A DNA stretch of 64,000 bases, from assembly GCA_016721605.1 (NCBI GenBank), contig JADKHS010000010.1, forward strand, positions 43,177 through 107,176, written 5' to 3'. Below the pieces are notes generated by a model that was given only the letters and a program-made list of their open reading frames with translations, did not search any database and had not been told where the DNA came from. The stretch is from Nitrosomonadales bacterium. GTDB lineage: Bacteria; Pseudomonadota; Gammaproteobacteria; Burkholderiales; Gallionellaceae. Both the position numbers and the translations under genes were made by a program. Shown piece after piece: positions 19,124 through 28,533 of this stretch; the stretch's first letter is position 1; each line of letters opens with the position of its first letter.

Positions 19124-19366
19124 ATGAAAAAACTAACTTTAACTACCCTGCGCCAGCAGATTTTCAAGATCGCTGATGAGGTCTTGATGACAGGCCAGCC
19201 GGTTAGCATTGAACGCAATGGCAAGGTGCTGTTGCTCTGTTCTGCAATCGAGTTAAATAAATCGAAAAGTTTAAAATTGAAACGCAGGAAACTGATTAGT
19301 GGTGACGCTGAATCACTGCATACTATGAAGGTCGGAGAATGGCGCGAGTTGGAAAATCTGGCCTAG
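19124..19366 (+). CDS. Phd/YefM-type antitoxin (module 3)
   Basis: 80 residues. LTLTTLRQQIFKIADEVLMTG and QPVSIERNGKVLLL match the N-terminal fold of Phd/YefM antitoxins. GGAGG ribosome site 7 bases upstream. The C-terminus ends in GEWRELENLA and overlaps the toxin start by 28 bp. Confidence 0.75.
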   Translation: MKKLTLTTLRQQIFKIADEVLMTGQPVSIERNGKVLLLCSAIELNKSKSLKLKRRKLISGDAESLHTMKVGEWRELENLA

Positions 19367-19737
19367 TTCATCTCGATACGCATATTGTTTGCTGGCTGTA
19401 TGAAGGCCGCTCCGAATTGCTGACCCCGGCGGCATTGCAGGCCATCGAATCTGGCTTGTTGCAGGTTTCTCCTGTGGTGCAACTCGAACTGGCCTATCTG
19501 CACGAAATTGGTCGAATCAGCCGCGAGGGCAGTTATGTGCTGGACACTCTGGACAAGGACATAGGCCTAAGTGTGGCGGATGTGTCGTTAGCACAAGTAA
19601 TGAAAATGGCCGGCACGCTAACCTGGACGCGCGACCCGTTCGATCGCATGAAAGTTGCACATGCCATGGTTGCAGATGTGGCACTGGTAAGTAAGGATCG
19701 CCTGATACGCAAGCATTGTGACAGAGCGATTTGGTAA
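19339..19737 (+). CDS. PIN-domain toxin (module 3)
   Basis: 132 residues. HLDTHIVCWLYEG (about 11-23) holds the first PIN Asp. SPVVQLELAYL carries the conserved Glu, and WTRDPFDRMKVAHAMV the third acidic pair typical of Phd-paired PIN toxins. The start may be internal (TTG/GTG near 19366), since the first residues overlap the antitoxin. Confidence 0.82.
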   Translation: MARVGKSGLVHLDTHIVCWLYEGRSELLTPAALQAIESGLLQVSPVVQLELAYLHEIGRISREGSYVLDTLDKDIGLSVADVSLAQVMKMAGTLTWTRDPFDRMKVAHAMVADVALVSKDRLIRKHCDRAIW

Positions 19738-19818
19738 GCTTCGGTCATGCCTAAATTTTCTGCACTTGCTCCCGCCGCCTGTTCTAATAGTCGCATAGGT
19801 TTTGTTACAGCGTGTATG

Positions 19819-19977
19819 GGTCATCTGGCAGCAAGAGTGAATTACCGAGTTAAACCGCGCGCAAACAGTCCTTAACATTTCGAGCCAATCATTACGATCG
19901 CCGTCGCTCAGAAATTCCTCCCGATGATCACCGCGCGAGATGACGTGATAAAGCGCTCCCGAAAATTCCAGCCTGAT
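19819..19977 (-). pseudogene. REP-associated tyrosine transposase (RAYT/TnpA_REP) N-terminal relic
   Basis: Minus-strand reading gives IRLEFSGALYHVISRGDHR, then a D-R-N-D-W-L segment and VCARFNSVIHSCCQMT. This is the start of the Y1 transposase family that mobilises REP elements (typical form RLEFSGALYHVTSRGDRR). The reading collapses just where the catalytic H-x-H (NHYH) should follow, and the start codon is missing, so only about 53 residues remain. The N-terminal side abuts the poly-G block. Confidence 0.65.
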
Positions 19978-20033
19978 TGATCCTGTTATGTGCGGAAACC
20001 AACATGGGATGTTGGAATGTTAGAACTGACCGT

Positions 20034-21421
20034 GGGGGGGGGGGGGGCGCGGGGGCCGGCCGGGCCGCGGCCGGCTTGCTGGCTCCGTGCCCCATGGCCG
20101 TGCCCGGTGTGCTCCGGCCGGGCGAGCTTCCAAAAATCCCCGCGTCCGGGAGGTGACAAAGCTTTTGGGGAGTGGTCCGCCGGCGCCGGTTAGCCTGGCT
20201 CTGTGCCGTCGGCCCGCGGGTGCCAGGCTGCCACGGAAGAACGCAGGCGTCGGTGGTAGGAAAGAAAAAGGACTTGTGGGAAAATCAAAGGGGATTCCCA
20301 CAAAAAAAAGGGTTCGGGATGAAGGAATTCGGAACGATTAAAGGGCAACGGGGGCGCTAACCCGGGGGGGGGGGGGGGTTTTAATTTCAAGTTTTTCCGG
20401 GGGGGGTTTTTTGGGGGGGGGTTTGGCGGGGCACGGGTTTATTACGGCTTACCAAGAAGGGGGGAAAACACCACAAAAACGTTTGTTGGTCCGGCGAGGG
20501 GGGGTCTGTGTTTTTTGTGGAAAAAAAATTCGGAGTTTTGTTTTGGTTGGGGGGCCTTGTTCTTGGGGCCCGGGGAGGCAAGGGGGGGGGATGGAGGGGG
20601 GGAGGAATATTGGTGGGGGGGAATTTCCCGGGGGGGGGTTGCGAGCATTGCTTCAGCGAAGGGGAATTTAGGGGGGTCCCCCCATACGGGCCCAACATAC
20701 CAGGGGCGGCGGCCCGGGCATTTCCCCCCGGCGCCACGGCGGCGGGGGGGGGGAGGGCCCCGGGCCTTCCCCGCCCCGTGTTGCCGGTTTTTGGGGGGGA
20801 ACAACAGGGGGGGTGGGGAGGGAGGAAGGAAACCGGGTGCCGGGGGGGGTGTGGGGCGCAGATGGATCTATCTCTGCCGATCCTCAAGAGAGATTTCGGC
20901 TTGTGGTTTGGGGGCGCGATCCGCGCGCGTCAGGGCGAGTCCGGCGCCGGCCCAGAAAGGAGCAAAGCGTTTGTCCTGGCGCTTCCCCCCGCCCCGGGGC
21001 CCGGGGAGGTGCGGGTTGCCCGGGGGGGGGATTTGGGAAACCGGGGGGATCCGCCGGGTGGGCCTTGCCGGGGAAGAACCGCCCGCCCCACTTTTTATAT
21101 AAAGAAGACGGGGAAAGATCCGGTTTCCCCGGCCGTTTGGGGGGGGATAGTGAAACGAAAACTTTATTTCCCCGGGAGAAACGGCGGGGGGGCGTTTTGG
21201 TTGTGATTTTGGGGGGGTTTCCCGGGGTTTTTTCGTGCGGGGGTTTTTGCGCGGCTCCGAGATTGCTAACGTGAAAGGGAGGAGCGCTGTGAAGCCGCGC
21301 CCCCGTAACCCGGGCTTGGATCTGTGTTTTGGCGCTGAAAAAAATGGGCCAATAGGGGGGGGGAGGGGGGGGGGGGCACGCGGGAAAGAAAGAGGAAATA
21401 AAACCGTAGGTTTTAGGGGGG
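20034..21421. other. poly-G-rich, probably unreliable sequence block
   Basis: A 1.4-kb stretch with dozens of G runs of 6-13 bases on the plus strand, far fewer C runs, and a composition unlike either side. Long open frames on both strands translate into Gly/Arg or Pro repeats with no domain. The pattern fits low-quality base calls or a badly closed gap rather than genes. One more G run is at 21847-21854. Confidence 0.7.
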
Positions 21422-21439
21422 TCAGCCGCCGGGCCTCCC

Positions 21440-21764
21440 CGGTGGTTGGTCGGATGCGCCCACTGCGCTTGGGGCGCATCAACTGTGCGAGCCCATCAAC
21501 GCTGGAATAGTTGGCGGCTGTGACAAAGTTGAGCTGCTCCAACTGTGCCACCCAACTCGGTAAGCCTTGAACGAAGGCGATGACGAAAGTGGTTTGTCCA
21601 GCGGCCGTAAATGGCGAACCCGAACACCTTCGAGGCTGAACTGCTAGCCATCTTCGGTCTGAAGTCACTAGACGCGTTGAACGCCTGAACGTCGCGTTCC
21701 CCCCTTCCCCCGGTTCAATAGCGAAAGCGCATTGAATTGGCTGCGTGATGTTCATCCGATCCAT
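21440..21764 (-). other. unassigned open reading stretch beside the poly-G block
   Basis: From 21764 leftward the minus strand stays open for about 108 codons of normal-looking composition (FRRSTRLVTSDRRW, SPFTAAGQTTFVIAFVQGL, WVAQLEQLNFVTAANY) before entering the poly-G block. I do not recognise a function. It might be cassette-like or non-coding DNA. A 9-bp inverted repeat GATGCGCCC / GGGCGCATC lies at about 21453-21480. Confidence 0.25.
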
Positions 21765-22057
21765 CGATGCCGAGGGCGGGGAGTTACCGATAGAGCCCAG
21801 ACTTCGCTGTTCCTAGAGAGCCTCGGGCGCTCTGTAGTGTGTCTTTGGGGGGGGTCTTCACGGTCGACACTCAGCGTGTTCGCTTTGCGTGTGCGGGTAA
21901 CGAAAACACGCATAACGTAAATGGAAAACATTTTCATAAGCCAACAATGCTTTATAGGCAAACATTGTCAAACATCACCAGCCTCCCACTCTTTCAAGAT
22001 CTTAGCTGTTCATTTGGCTAATTTTTTATAGAACAGCCTAGAATTCTGCGGATAAAG

Positions 22058-22159
22058 GTTCAAGCTAATTCTCTGGATTCCCCCAAATTACTCGATCGGT
22101 TACGTGCCGAAATTCGGGTGCGCCATTACAGTTTTTGTACTGAAGAAGGAAGCAAATAG
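22058..22159 (+). pseudogene. N-terminal fragment resembling an integron integrase
   Basis: Plus-strand reading gives SPKLLDRLRAEIRVRHYS followed by FCTEEGSK and a stop. The P-x-L-L-D-x-L-R ... I-R-x-R-H-Y-S-x-x-T-E-E pattern is the start of the core-binding domain of IntI-type tyrosine recombinases. Only about 33 residues remain, with no start codon and no catalytic R-H-R-Y part. Flanking RAYT and IS110 relics make this a mobile-DNA graveyard. Confidence 0.5.
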
Positions 22160-22224
22160 GTAGAGTAGAGACAAGGCTATCGCCTGCCCACTACGCTACC
22201 ATTTATTTTTATCCAAGAAGCCAT

Positions 22225-22278
22225 TCGCATTGAGCTTGTCGGAAATGTTATGCTTCGACAGGCTCAGCACGAACGGCT
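22225..22278. repeat. REP-like palindrome
   Basis: GAGCTTGTCGGAA (22232-22244) and TTCGACAGGCTC (22254-22265) form an imperfect hairpin followed by AGCACGAACGG. This TTCGACAGGCTCAGCACGAA unit is a common dispersed bacterial repeat. It lies about 100 bp before hypC. Confidence 0.55.
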
Positions 22279-22376
22279 GCCAAGTTCAATTCGTGTCGGA
22301 TCAATAGCTCTTCATCGGCCAGTACAACTGTCTTGCGATTGACCTTCAATTATCCAACCAATTCAGAAATCTAAAT

Positions 22377-22619
22377 ATGTGTCTCGCCATTCCAGCCCGC
22401 ATCGAACAATTAATCGCTGAAGACAGCGCCATCATCAATCTGGGTGGGATGCGCAAGGAGGTCTCGCTCGCCTTGGTGGAGAATATTGCGGTGGGCGATT
22501 ATTTGATCGTGCATGCCGGCTACGCGCTGCAAAAGCTTGACCAGGAAGAGGCCGCACACACGCTGGCGATGTTCGCCGAGATGAGCATGATGAATGACTT
22601 GCACGGTGATGAAGCATGA
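22377..22619 (+). CDS. hypC: hydrogenase maturation chaperone HypC
   Basis: 80 residues starting MCLAIPARIEQL, with the essential Cys2 that carries the Fe(CN)2CO precursor with HypD and delivers it to the hydrogenase large subunit. VENIAVGDYLIVHAGYALQ is the family beta-barrel strand. Stop overlaps the hypD start (ATGA). Confidence 0.95.
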   Translation: MCLAIPARIEQLIAEDSAIINLGGMRKEVSLALVENIAVGDYLIVHAGYALQKLDQEEAAHTLAMFAEMSMMNDLHGDEA

Positions 22620-23727
22620 AATATGTAGACGAATTTCGCGACGGTGAATTGGCCAAGAATATTGCCGCCAACATCGCGCGCGAAGCGACCGCTGCATCAG
22701 GCTATCGTTTGATGGAATTTTGCGGCGGCCATACTCACGCCCTTTCCCGCTACGGCATTGCAGATTTGCTGCCAGCCAGTGTGCGCATGATTCATGGCCC
22801 GGGTTGTCCGGTCTGCGTGCTGCCGATCGGTCGCGTGGATCAGGCGATACGGCTGGCACGCGAGCATGGCGTGATCCTGTGCACCTATGCTGACACCATG
22901 CGCGTCCCGTGCTCCGATAATCTCACTCTGATGCGCGCCAAGTCGGGCGGAGCGGATGTGCGCATGATCTATTCAACTCAGGACGCGCTGAAGATCGCGC
23001 GGGATAATCCGGGTCAGCAAGTAGTGTTTTTCGCCATCGGCTTCGAGACCACCACCCCGCCCACGGCTGTGGCGGTCAAACAGGCGGCAGCCGAAGGGCT
23101 GAAGAACTTCAGCGTTCTGTGCAACCACGTGCTGACTCCGGCGGCGATGCACGCGATTCTGTCTGCACAGGGGGGAGTGGCACTGGACGGGTTTGTCGGC
23201 CCGGCGCATGTTTCCACCGTTATTGGCAGCAAACCGTTTGAAGTGTTCGCCGACGATTACGGCAAACCGGTAGTAATCGCCGGATTCGAACCGCTCGACG
23301 TGATGCAGGCAATACTCATGCTGATACGCCAGATCAATGAGGGCCGTGCAGCAGTAGAAAACGAATTCACCGCGCGGTGACACGTGAAGGCAATCTCAAG
23401 GCACAGGCATTGGTTGAAGAGGTGTTCGAGTTGCGCGAGGTATTTGAGTGGCGAGGCCTGGGCAGCATTCCTCACAGCGCCTTGAGACTGCGGCCAGAGT
23501 TCGCCGAATTCGATGCGGAGCTGAAATTCAGCATCGATTATGTGGCCGTGCGCGATCATAAGGCATGCGAATGCGCGGCTATCCTGCGCGGCGAAAAACG
23601 TCCGCAGGAGTGCAAAATATTTGGCACGGTGTGTACGCCGGACAACCCGATCGGTTCCTGCATGGTCTCATCGGAAGGCGCTTGTGCCGCGCATTACAGC
23701 TATGGGCGTTTTCGGGATGCTGCTTAA
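22616..23727 (+). CDS. hypD: hydrogenase maturation protein HypD (one frameshift)
   Basis: Scaffold for assembling the Fe(CN)2CO group. Seen are CGGHTHALSRYG (about 39-50), HGPGCPVCVLP, GFETTTPPTA and, at the C-terminus, the 4Fe-4S and Cys-rich part FGTVCTPDNPIGSCM. The frame breaks at about 23368-23372: ACCGCGCGGTGA should read ACCCGCGCGGTGA, a missing C in a C-run. Restoring it gives a normal 370-residue HypD continuing as NEFTRAVTREGNLKAQ. Almost certainly an intact gene with a sequence error. Confidence 0.93.
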
Positions 23728-23749
23728 TGAATACGGCATGCCCGCGCCA

Positions 23750-24261
23750 TGGGTAGCCGCGCCAAAACAGGCCGGGTGGATGCCGAACTGATCGCCTGTC
23801 CCATCGCTCAAGAACATACGCGTTTACGCCCCCTTATACACCCCCTACAGCCGACCAGCGCAAGCTGGATCGCATGATCCGGCGGCGCGCCAATATCATT
23901 CGCATCAAAATCGCTCACGCTGACGATGAGTAACCTGAGTGGTTTTACCGCCGAACTCAACGCTGTCCCGAACAAGCTTGATGCCCTGATTGCCAAGATC
24001 GATTCCACCATAACCGCGATTGCGGCGCATTCCCCGCAGCACAAAGAAGCGCCACAGCGTTTGCAAACCATTGCAGGTGTCGGCCTCGTGGTAGGCATGG
24101 CGCTAACCAATACATTGGAGCGCGTGCCCTTTCGCAATACGGATGCATTCGTCGCATTCACCAGCTTCGATCCGAGAGCCAACGATTCCGGCAATAAGAA
24201 TAGGCCGCAGGCGCCTATCCAAACGCGGCTCCGCCGAGTTGCGGCAATGTGGATAATTTGA
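23750..24261 (+). mobile_element. IS110-family transposase relic
   Basis: Three frame pieces of one IS110 transposase: GSRAKTGRVDAELIA (the family motif is KTDRVDA, so a catalytic Asp is Gly here), then TPPTADQRKLDRMIRRRAN, then QRLQTIAGVGLVVGMAL and RNTDAFVAFTSFDPRANDSG, the C-terminal Transposase_20 region. The N-terminus, the end of the C-terminal domain and the frame continuity are lost. It begins 22 bp after hypD, at the likely rearrangement breakpoint that separated hypE. Confidence 0.85.
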
Positions 24262-24270
24262 TACGAAAGT

Positions 24271-24324
24271 ATCTGTCATATTAATTGTGGAAACCATTTC
24301 AATACGGCAGGTAATATGACAGAT
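24271..24324. repeat. 13-bp perfect inverted repeat
   Basis: ATCTGTCATATTA (24271-24283) and TAATATGACAGAT (24312-24324) are exact inverses with a 28-base loop, directly after the IS110 relic and 130 bp before zipA. It may be a hairpin or the end of a lost element. Confidence 0.6.
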
Positions 24325-24453
24325 GCAATTCAGGCTACATTAAAATAGGGTTCACTGACCTTTGCCATTTCTCAGCTCTCTTGCGATAATCCAACAATAA
24401 CGGTGTAACGTGGCGTGTATGCAGAAAATTAATCTACTGTATTATTTCCAATT

Positions 24454-25530
24454 ATGAGTGAACTACAAATTAGCTTGCTCGGTATCGGCATCGCCGTGGT
24501 ACTGACAATATATATTTATAATTGGTGGCAACAACACCGGTATCGGCGCAAGTTTGGTACGGCGTTCAAGCATAAGCATGAAGATGCATTGTATCGCCCA
24601 GCTGAAGAAATTCAGACAGATGAACTGCTGGTCGAGAAAATGGAACAGGCCGTGCCCATGAGTATATTGCCCAATGAGCCGCAACATGGGCACACGGTAG
24701 ATGCTATGTGTACGTTGCTGGATGAGAAAACCGATTACATTGCAGTGATTTCGCCTAAAAACCCGGTGGGTGCGGATGCGCTAACGTTGTTGTGGCAGCA
24801 ACGCTTTGATTTTGGTAAAAACGTTCATGTGTGCGGTTTGAATGCTGTGAGCGGCGAATGGGAGAAAGTGATTGCCGATAGTCCATTGGCCTACACCTCG
24901 TTTAAACTGGCGTTACAACTGGTGAATCGTTCCGGTGCGGTGAGTGAAACTAAATTGATGGATTTTCGCGAGCTCGCGCGAATGATTGCAGCACAATTGC
25001 ATACCAGTGTGGTACTGCCGGATGTGGCAAAAACTGCCGCGCACGCGGTAGAGTTGGATAAATTCTGCGCAGGCGTAGATCAAATGATCGGCCTTAATAT
25101 TTTGCCTAGCGATAAACACATACTAACTGGCAACGATATCGGGCGTGTGGCTGAGCAGTACGATTTACGTTTGCAAGCGGACGGTGCGTTTCACTTAATG
25201 GATACGCACGGTCAAACTTTGTTCAGCCTGTGTAATGAAGATAACACCCCATTTCAACACCATACGTTGGGTGAACTGCATGTAGATGGCCTGACTTTGC
25301 TGCTGGATGTGCCACGTGTGGAGCAACCCGCACTAGGTTTTGACCAAATGGTGATTTTGGCGCGACAACTGGCTAATGAATTGCACGCAACTATAGTGGA
25401 TGCGAACCATGTGGCATTAAGCGAAAATAGCATTACGCTAATCCGTGAACGCATTGCTGCTGTTGAGGCTGAAATGCGGGCAAGCCACATTATTGCTGGC
25501 AGCGCCCAGGCGCGCAGGCTGTTTTCCTAG
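24454..25530 (+). CDS. zipA: cell division protein ZipA-like, C-terminal FtsZ-binding domain
   Basis: 358 residues. N-terminal membrane anchor (LSLLGIGIAVVLTIYIYNWW-type segment, residues 6-25), a charged linker, then a C-terminal ZipA domain with DKHILTGNDIGRVAEQYDLR and the HHTLGELHVDGLTLLLDVPRV strand. The gene order zipA-ligA (after smc) is usual in betaproteobacteria; smc is missing here, replaced by the IS110 relic and breakpoint. Role: tethering FtsZ to the membrane at the division site. Confidence 0.8.
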   Translation: MSELQISLLGIGIAVVLTIYIYNWWQQHRYRRKFGTAFKHKHEDALYRPAEEIQTDELLVEKMEQAVPMSILPNEPQHGHTVDAMCTLLDEKTDYIAVISPKNPVGADALTLLWQQRFDFGKNVHVCGLNAVSGEWEKVIADSPLAYTSFKLALQLVNRSGAVSETKLMDFRELARMIAAQLHTSVVLPDVAKTAAHAVELDKFCAGVDQMIGLNILPSDKHILTGNDIGRVAEQYDLRLQADGAFHLMDTHGQTLFSLCNEDNTPFQHHTLGELHVDGLTLLLDVPRVEQPALGFDQMVILARQLANELHATIVDANHVALSENSITLIRERIAAVEAEMRASHIIAGSAQARRLFS

Positions 25531-25557
25531 ATTTTTCTTTCAGATTAGGTTCCATTG

Positions 25558-27601
25558 ATGAGTGAATTGGTGCCGCAGCGTATCGCGCATTTGCGTGGAG
25601 AAATTGAGCGGCACAATTACCAATATCATACGTTGGACGCTCCACTGATTACCGACGCGGAATTTGATGCAATGTTCCGTGAACTACAAACTCTCGAAAC
25701 ACAATATCCCTCACTCGCTACACCGGACTCGCCTTCCCAGCGAATTGGCGCTGCGCCGTTACTATCCTTTGCCAAAGTAGTACATCGCTCGCCGATGCTT
25801 CCGCTTAACAACGCCTTCAATGAAGAAGAGGTGCGGGCATTTGATACCCGTACCCGCGAGACATTAGGCGTGGCCGAAGTAGACTATTCAGTAGAGCCTA
25901 AATTTGATGGCCTGGCCGTTACGCTCACCTATCGCGATGGAATATTTGTGCAAGGCGCTACGCGCGGCGATGGCGAGGTTGGCGAAGATGTGACGCAAAA
26001 CCTGCGCACCATAAGGAATCTTCCATTGCGATTGGACCCAGGGAGATTAACCAAGCCCATTCCGTTTATAGAGATACGCGGCGAGGTGCTGATGTTCAAG
26101 GTTGATTTTATCGCGCTGAACCGTGAGCAAGCAGACAAGGGCGACAAACTGTTCGCCAATCCACGCAATGCCGCGGCAGGCTCGTTGCGCCAGCTCAATT
26201 CGCGGATTACATCCAGTCGCCACCTAAGTTTTTTAGCCTATGGAGCAGGCGCGGTCGAAGGATTCATATTGCCTGACACGCATGCCGAGCAGTTGGAGTG
26301 TTTGCAAAAGTTGTCAGTGCCGGTGCCACAGCAACGCCGTGCAGTGCACGGAGTCGACGGATTACTTGCCTATTACCGCGAAATTGGTGAACTGCGCCAT
26401 AAGCTGCCCTACGAAATTGACGGCGTAGTATACAAAGTCAATAACATCGCTCAACAAAGCAAACTGGGCTATGTGTCGCGGGCACCGCGCTTTGCCCTTG
26501 CGCACAAGTTTCCGGCAGAAGAAGCATTGACCACTGTCCTGGATATTGAGGTGCAGGTGGGCCGTACTGGCGCATTGACTCCAGTCGCGCGCCTGGCACC
26601 CGTATTTGTCGGTGGGGTAACGGTGACCAATGCCACGCTGCACAACGAAGAAGAATTGCGCCGCAAGGATATCCGCATCGGCGATACGGTAAGCGTCCGG
26701 CGTGCCGGCGATGTCATTCCAGAAGTCGCACGTGTCCCTACTTGAGCGGCGTCCTGTAGATGTGCGTGAATTCAATATGCCACGGACCTGTCCAGTATGT
26801 GGCGCACACGTTACCAAACAGCCGGATGAGGCCATTTGGCGCTGTAGCGGCGGGCTATTTTGCCCGGCACAGCGCAAGCAGGCGTTGTTGCATTTCGCCA
26901 GCCGTCGTGCCCTGGATATCGAGGGACTTGGCGATAAGTTGGTTGACCAACTGGTAGAACAGCAACTGGTGCATACACCTGCCGATTTATATAAACTGAA
27001 TTTGCGGGCACTGGCCCAACTAGAGCGTATGGGTGAGAAGTCCGCCCAAAATTTGCTGGATGCAATAGAACACAGCAAGCAAACCACACTCGCGCGTTTC
27101 ATCTACGCGCTTGGTATCCGTAACGTGGGCGAGGCGACGGCAAAAGAACTGGCGCGTCATTTTGCTACGCTGGATAATTTCATGGCGGCCGACGAAACAC
27201 GCCTGCAACTTGTACCGGATATCGGGCCTATTGTTGCGCAAAGTATTTCAACGTTTTTTGCCGAGCCGCATAACATTGAGGTAATCACCCAATTACACGC
27301 TGCTGGCGTGCAGTGGCCGGAGCAGGCCGAAAAGGCAGTACAGTTGTTACCTTTGAACGCTAAAATTTTTGTATTAACCGGTACGCTTGCCAGCATGAGC
27401 CGCGACGAGGCAAAATCCAAGCTAGAAACGCTAGGCGCGCGCGTGACGGGTAGCGTGTCGCAAAAAACTGATTATGTGGTAGCTGGCGCCGAGGCGGGTA
27501 CCAAGCTCGGCAAAGCGCAACAATTAAATATTGCTGTGCTGGATGAACAACAATTTTTGCAATTATTAAGCACAAACGAAATGCCGTCAGCCGCTGGCTA
27601 A
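25558..27601 (+). CDS. ligA: NAD-dependent DNA ligase LigA (one frameshift)
   Basis: Seals nicks using NAD+. Restored length about 680 residues, normal. The adenylation site is in VEPKFDGLAVTL (K-x-D-G). Later come RTGALTPVARLAPV, RRAGDVIPEV, the zinc finger CPVC...C...C (about 26790-26865), helix-hairpin-helix repeats and a C-terminal BRCT domain (VLTGTLASMSRDEAK). The frame breaks at 26735-26738, where GTCCCTACTT has one C too many (expected VLLERRPVD). Start at ATG 25558 rather than the in-frame TTG before it. Probably an intact gene with a sequence error. Confidence 0.93.
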
Positions 27602-27620
27602 ATCGTAATTGTTTTTTTGA

Positions 27621-27643
27621 AAATCTTTAGAGGCGCCCTTTAG
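27621..27643 (+). repeat. solo copy of the TTTAGAGGYGCCC terminal motif
   Basis: AAATCTTTAGAGGCGCCCTTTA lies 24 bp before the galU ATG. It resembles the right end of the 148-bp element in front of acs and the motif before the acyl-CoA synthetase gene (33058-33080), in the same orientation relative to the gene. Confidence 0.45.
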
Positions 27644-27666
27644 CCGGGAAGTTGTGGAGAAATATT

Positions 27667-28533
27667 ATGAATAAAATTACAAAAGCTGTATTTCCGGTCG
27701 CTGGATTGGGCAGCCGTTTCTTGCCCGCCACCAAGGCTAGCCCCAAGGAAATGATGCCGATAGTCGACAAACCGTTAATCCAGTATGCGGTGGAAGAGGC
27801 GGTGGCAGCGGGTATTACTGACATGGTGTTCATCACTGGCCGTAATAAACGCGCTATTGAGGACCATTTCGATACGGCTTATGAGATTGAAGCTGAACTT
27901 TTCGCGCGCGGCAAAAGCGAGCTATTACGTGCAGTTCAGGAAGTAATCCCCAAGCATGTGAATTGCATCTACATCCGCCAGTCAGAAACCCTTGGCCTCG
28001 GCCATGCAGTCCTATGCGCGCAGCCGGTAGTGCAAAACGAACCGTTTGCGGTAATTTTGGCTGATGACTTGATCGCCGGTGACAGGTCCATCATTAAACA
28101 GATGATAGACGTATACCAACGCTATCAATGTTCCGTGCTCGGCGTGGAGGACGTGCCACCTTCACAGACGGGCCACTATGGCATAGTCAGTAGTAGCAAT
28201 CTGGAACAGAGTGTGGAGCAGGTACATGCCATCGTTGAAAAGCCCAGCCCGGCAGATGCGCCTTCTACTCTGGCGGTGGTGGGGCGCTATGTGCTGACGC
28301 CACGTATTTTTCATCACCTGGCTAAGTTACAGGCGGGCGCGGGCGGTGAAATTCAGCTGACCGATGGGATTTCAGCGTTGATAAAGGAAGAAAAAGTGCT
28401 GGCATACCGGTTTAACGGTATTCGTTACGATTGCGGCTCCAAGCTGGGCTATCTCAAGGCAACGGTGGCATTCGGCCTTAAGCATCCAGAACTGGGTGAA
28501 GAGTTTGCCGCTTATCTGGCAATAAATAAGTAA
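27667..28533 (+). CDS. galU: UTP-glucose-1-phosphate uridylyltransferase GalU
   Basis: 288 residues. Makes UDP-glucose for envelope polysaccharides. Nucleotide-binding signature AVFPVAGLGSRFLPATKASPKEM at the N-terminus (about 6-28), KEMMPIVDKPLIQYAVEEA, LGLGHAVLCA and FAVILADDLI. ATG at 27667 preferred over the upstream TTG because TGGAGA precedes it. Ends with TAATG shared with the next gene. Confidence 0.95.
   Translation: MNKITKAVFPVAGLGSRFLPATKASPKEMMPIVDKPLIQYAVEEAVAAGITDMVFITGRNKRAIEDHFDTAYEIEAELFARGKSELLRAVQEVIPKHVNCIYIRQSETLGLGHAVLCAQPVVQNEPFAVILADDLIAGDRSIIKQMIDVYQRYQCSVLGVEDVPPSQTGHYGIVSSSNLEQSVEQVHAIVEKPSPADAPSTLAVVGRYVLTPRIFHHLAKLQAGAGGEIQLTDGISALIKEEKVLAYRFNGIRYDCGSKLGYLKATVAFGLKHPELGEEFAAYLAINK

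Noticed and set aside
20387..20887. Pro-rich open frames in the poly-G block
   Set aside because: Produced by G/C runs; not protein-like.
21453..21480. inverted repeat as a possible attC site
   Set aside because: The required core sites (RYYYAAC and GTTRRRY) do not frame the hairpin properly.
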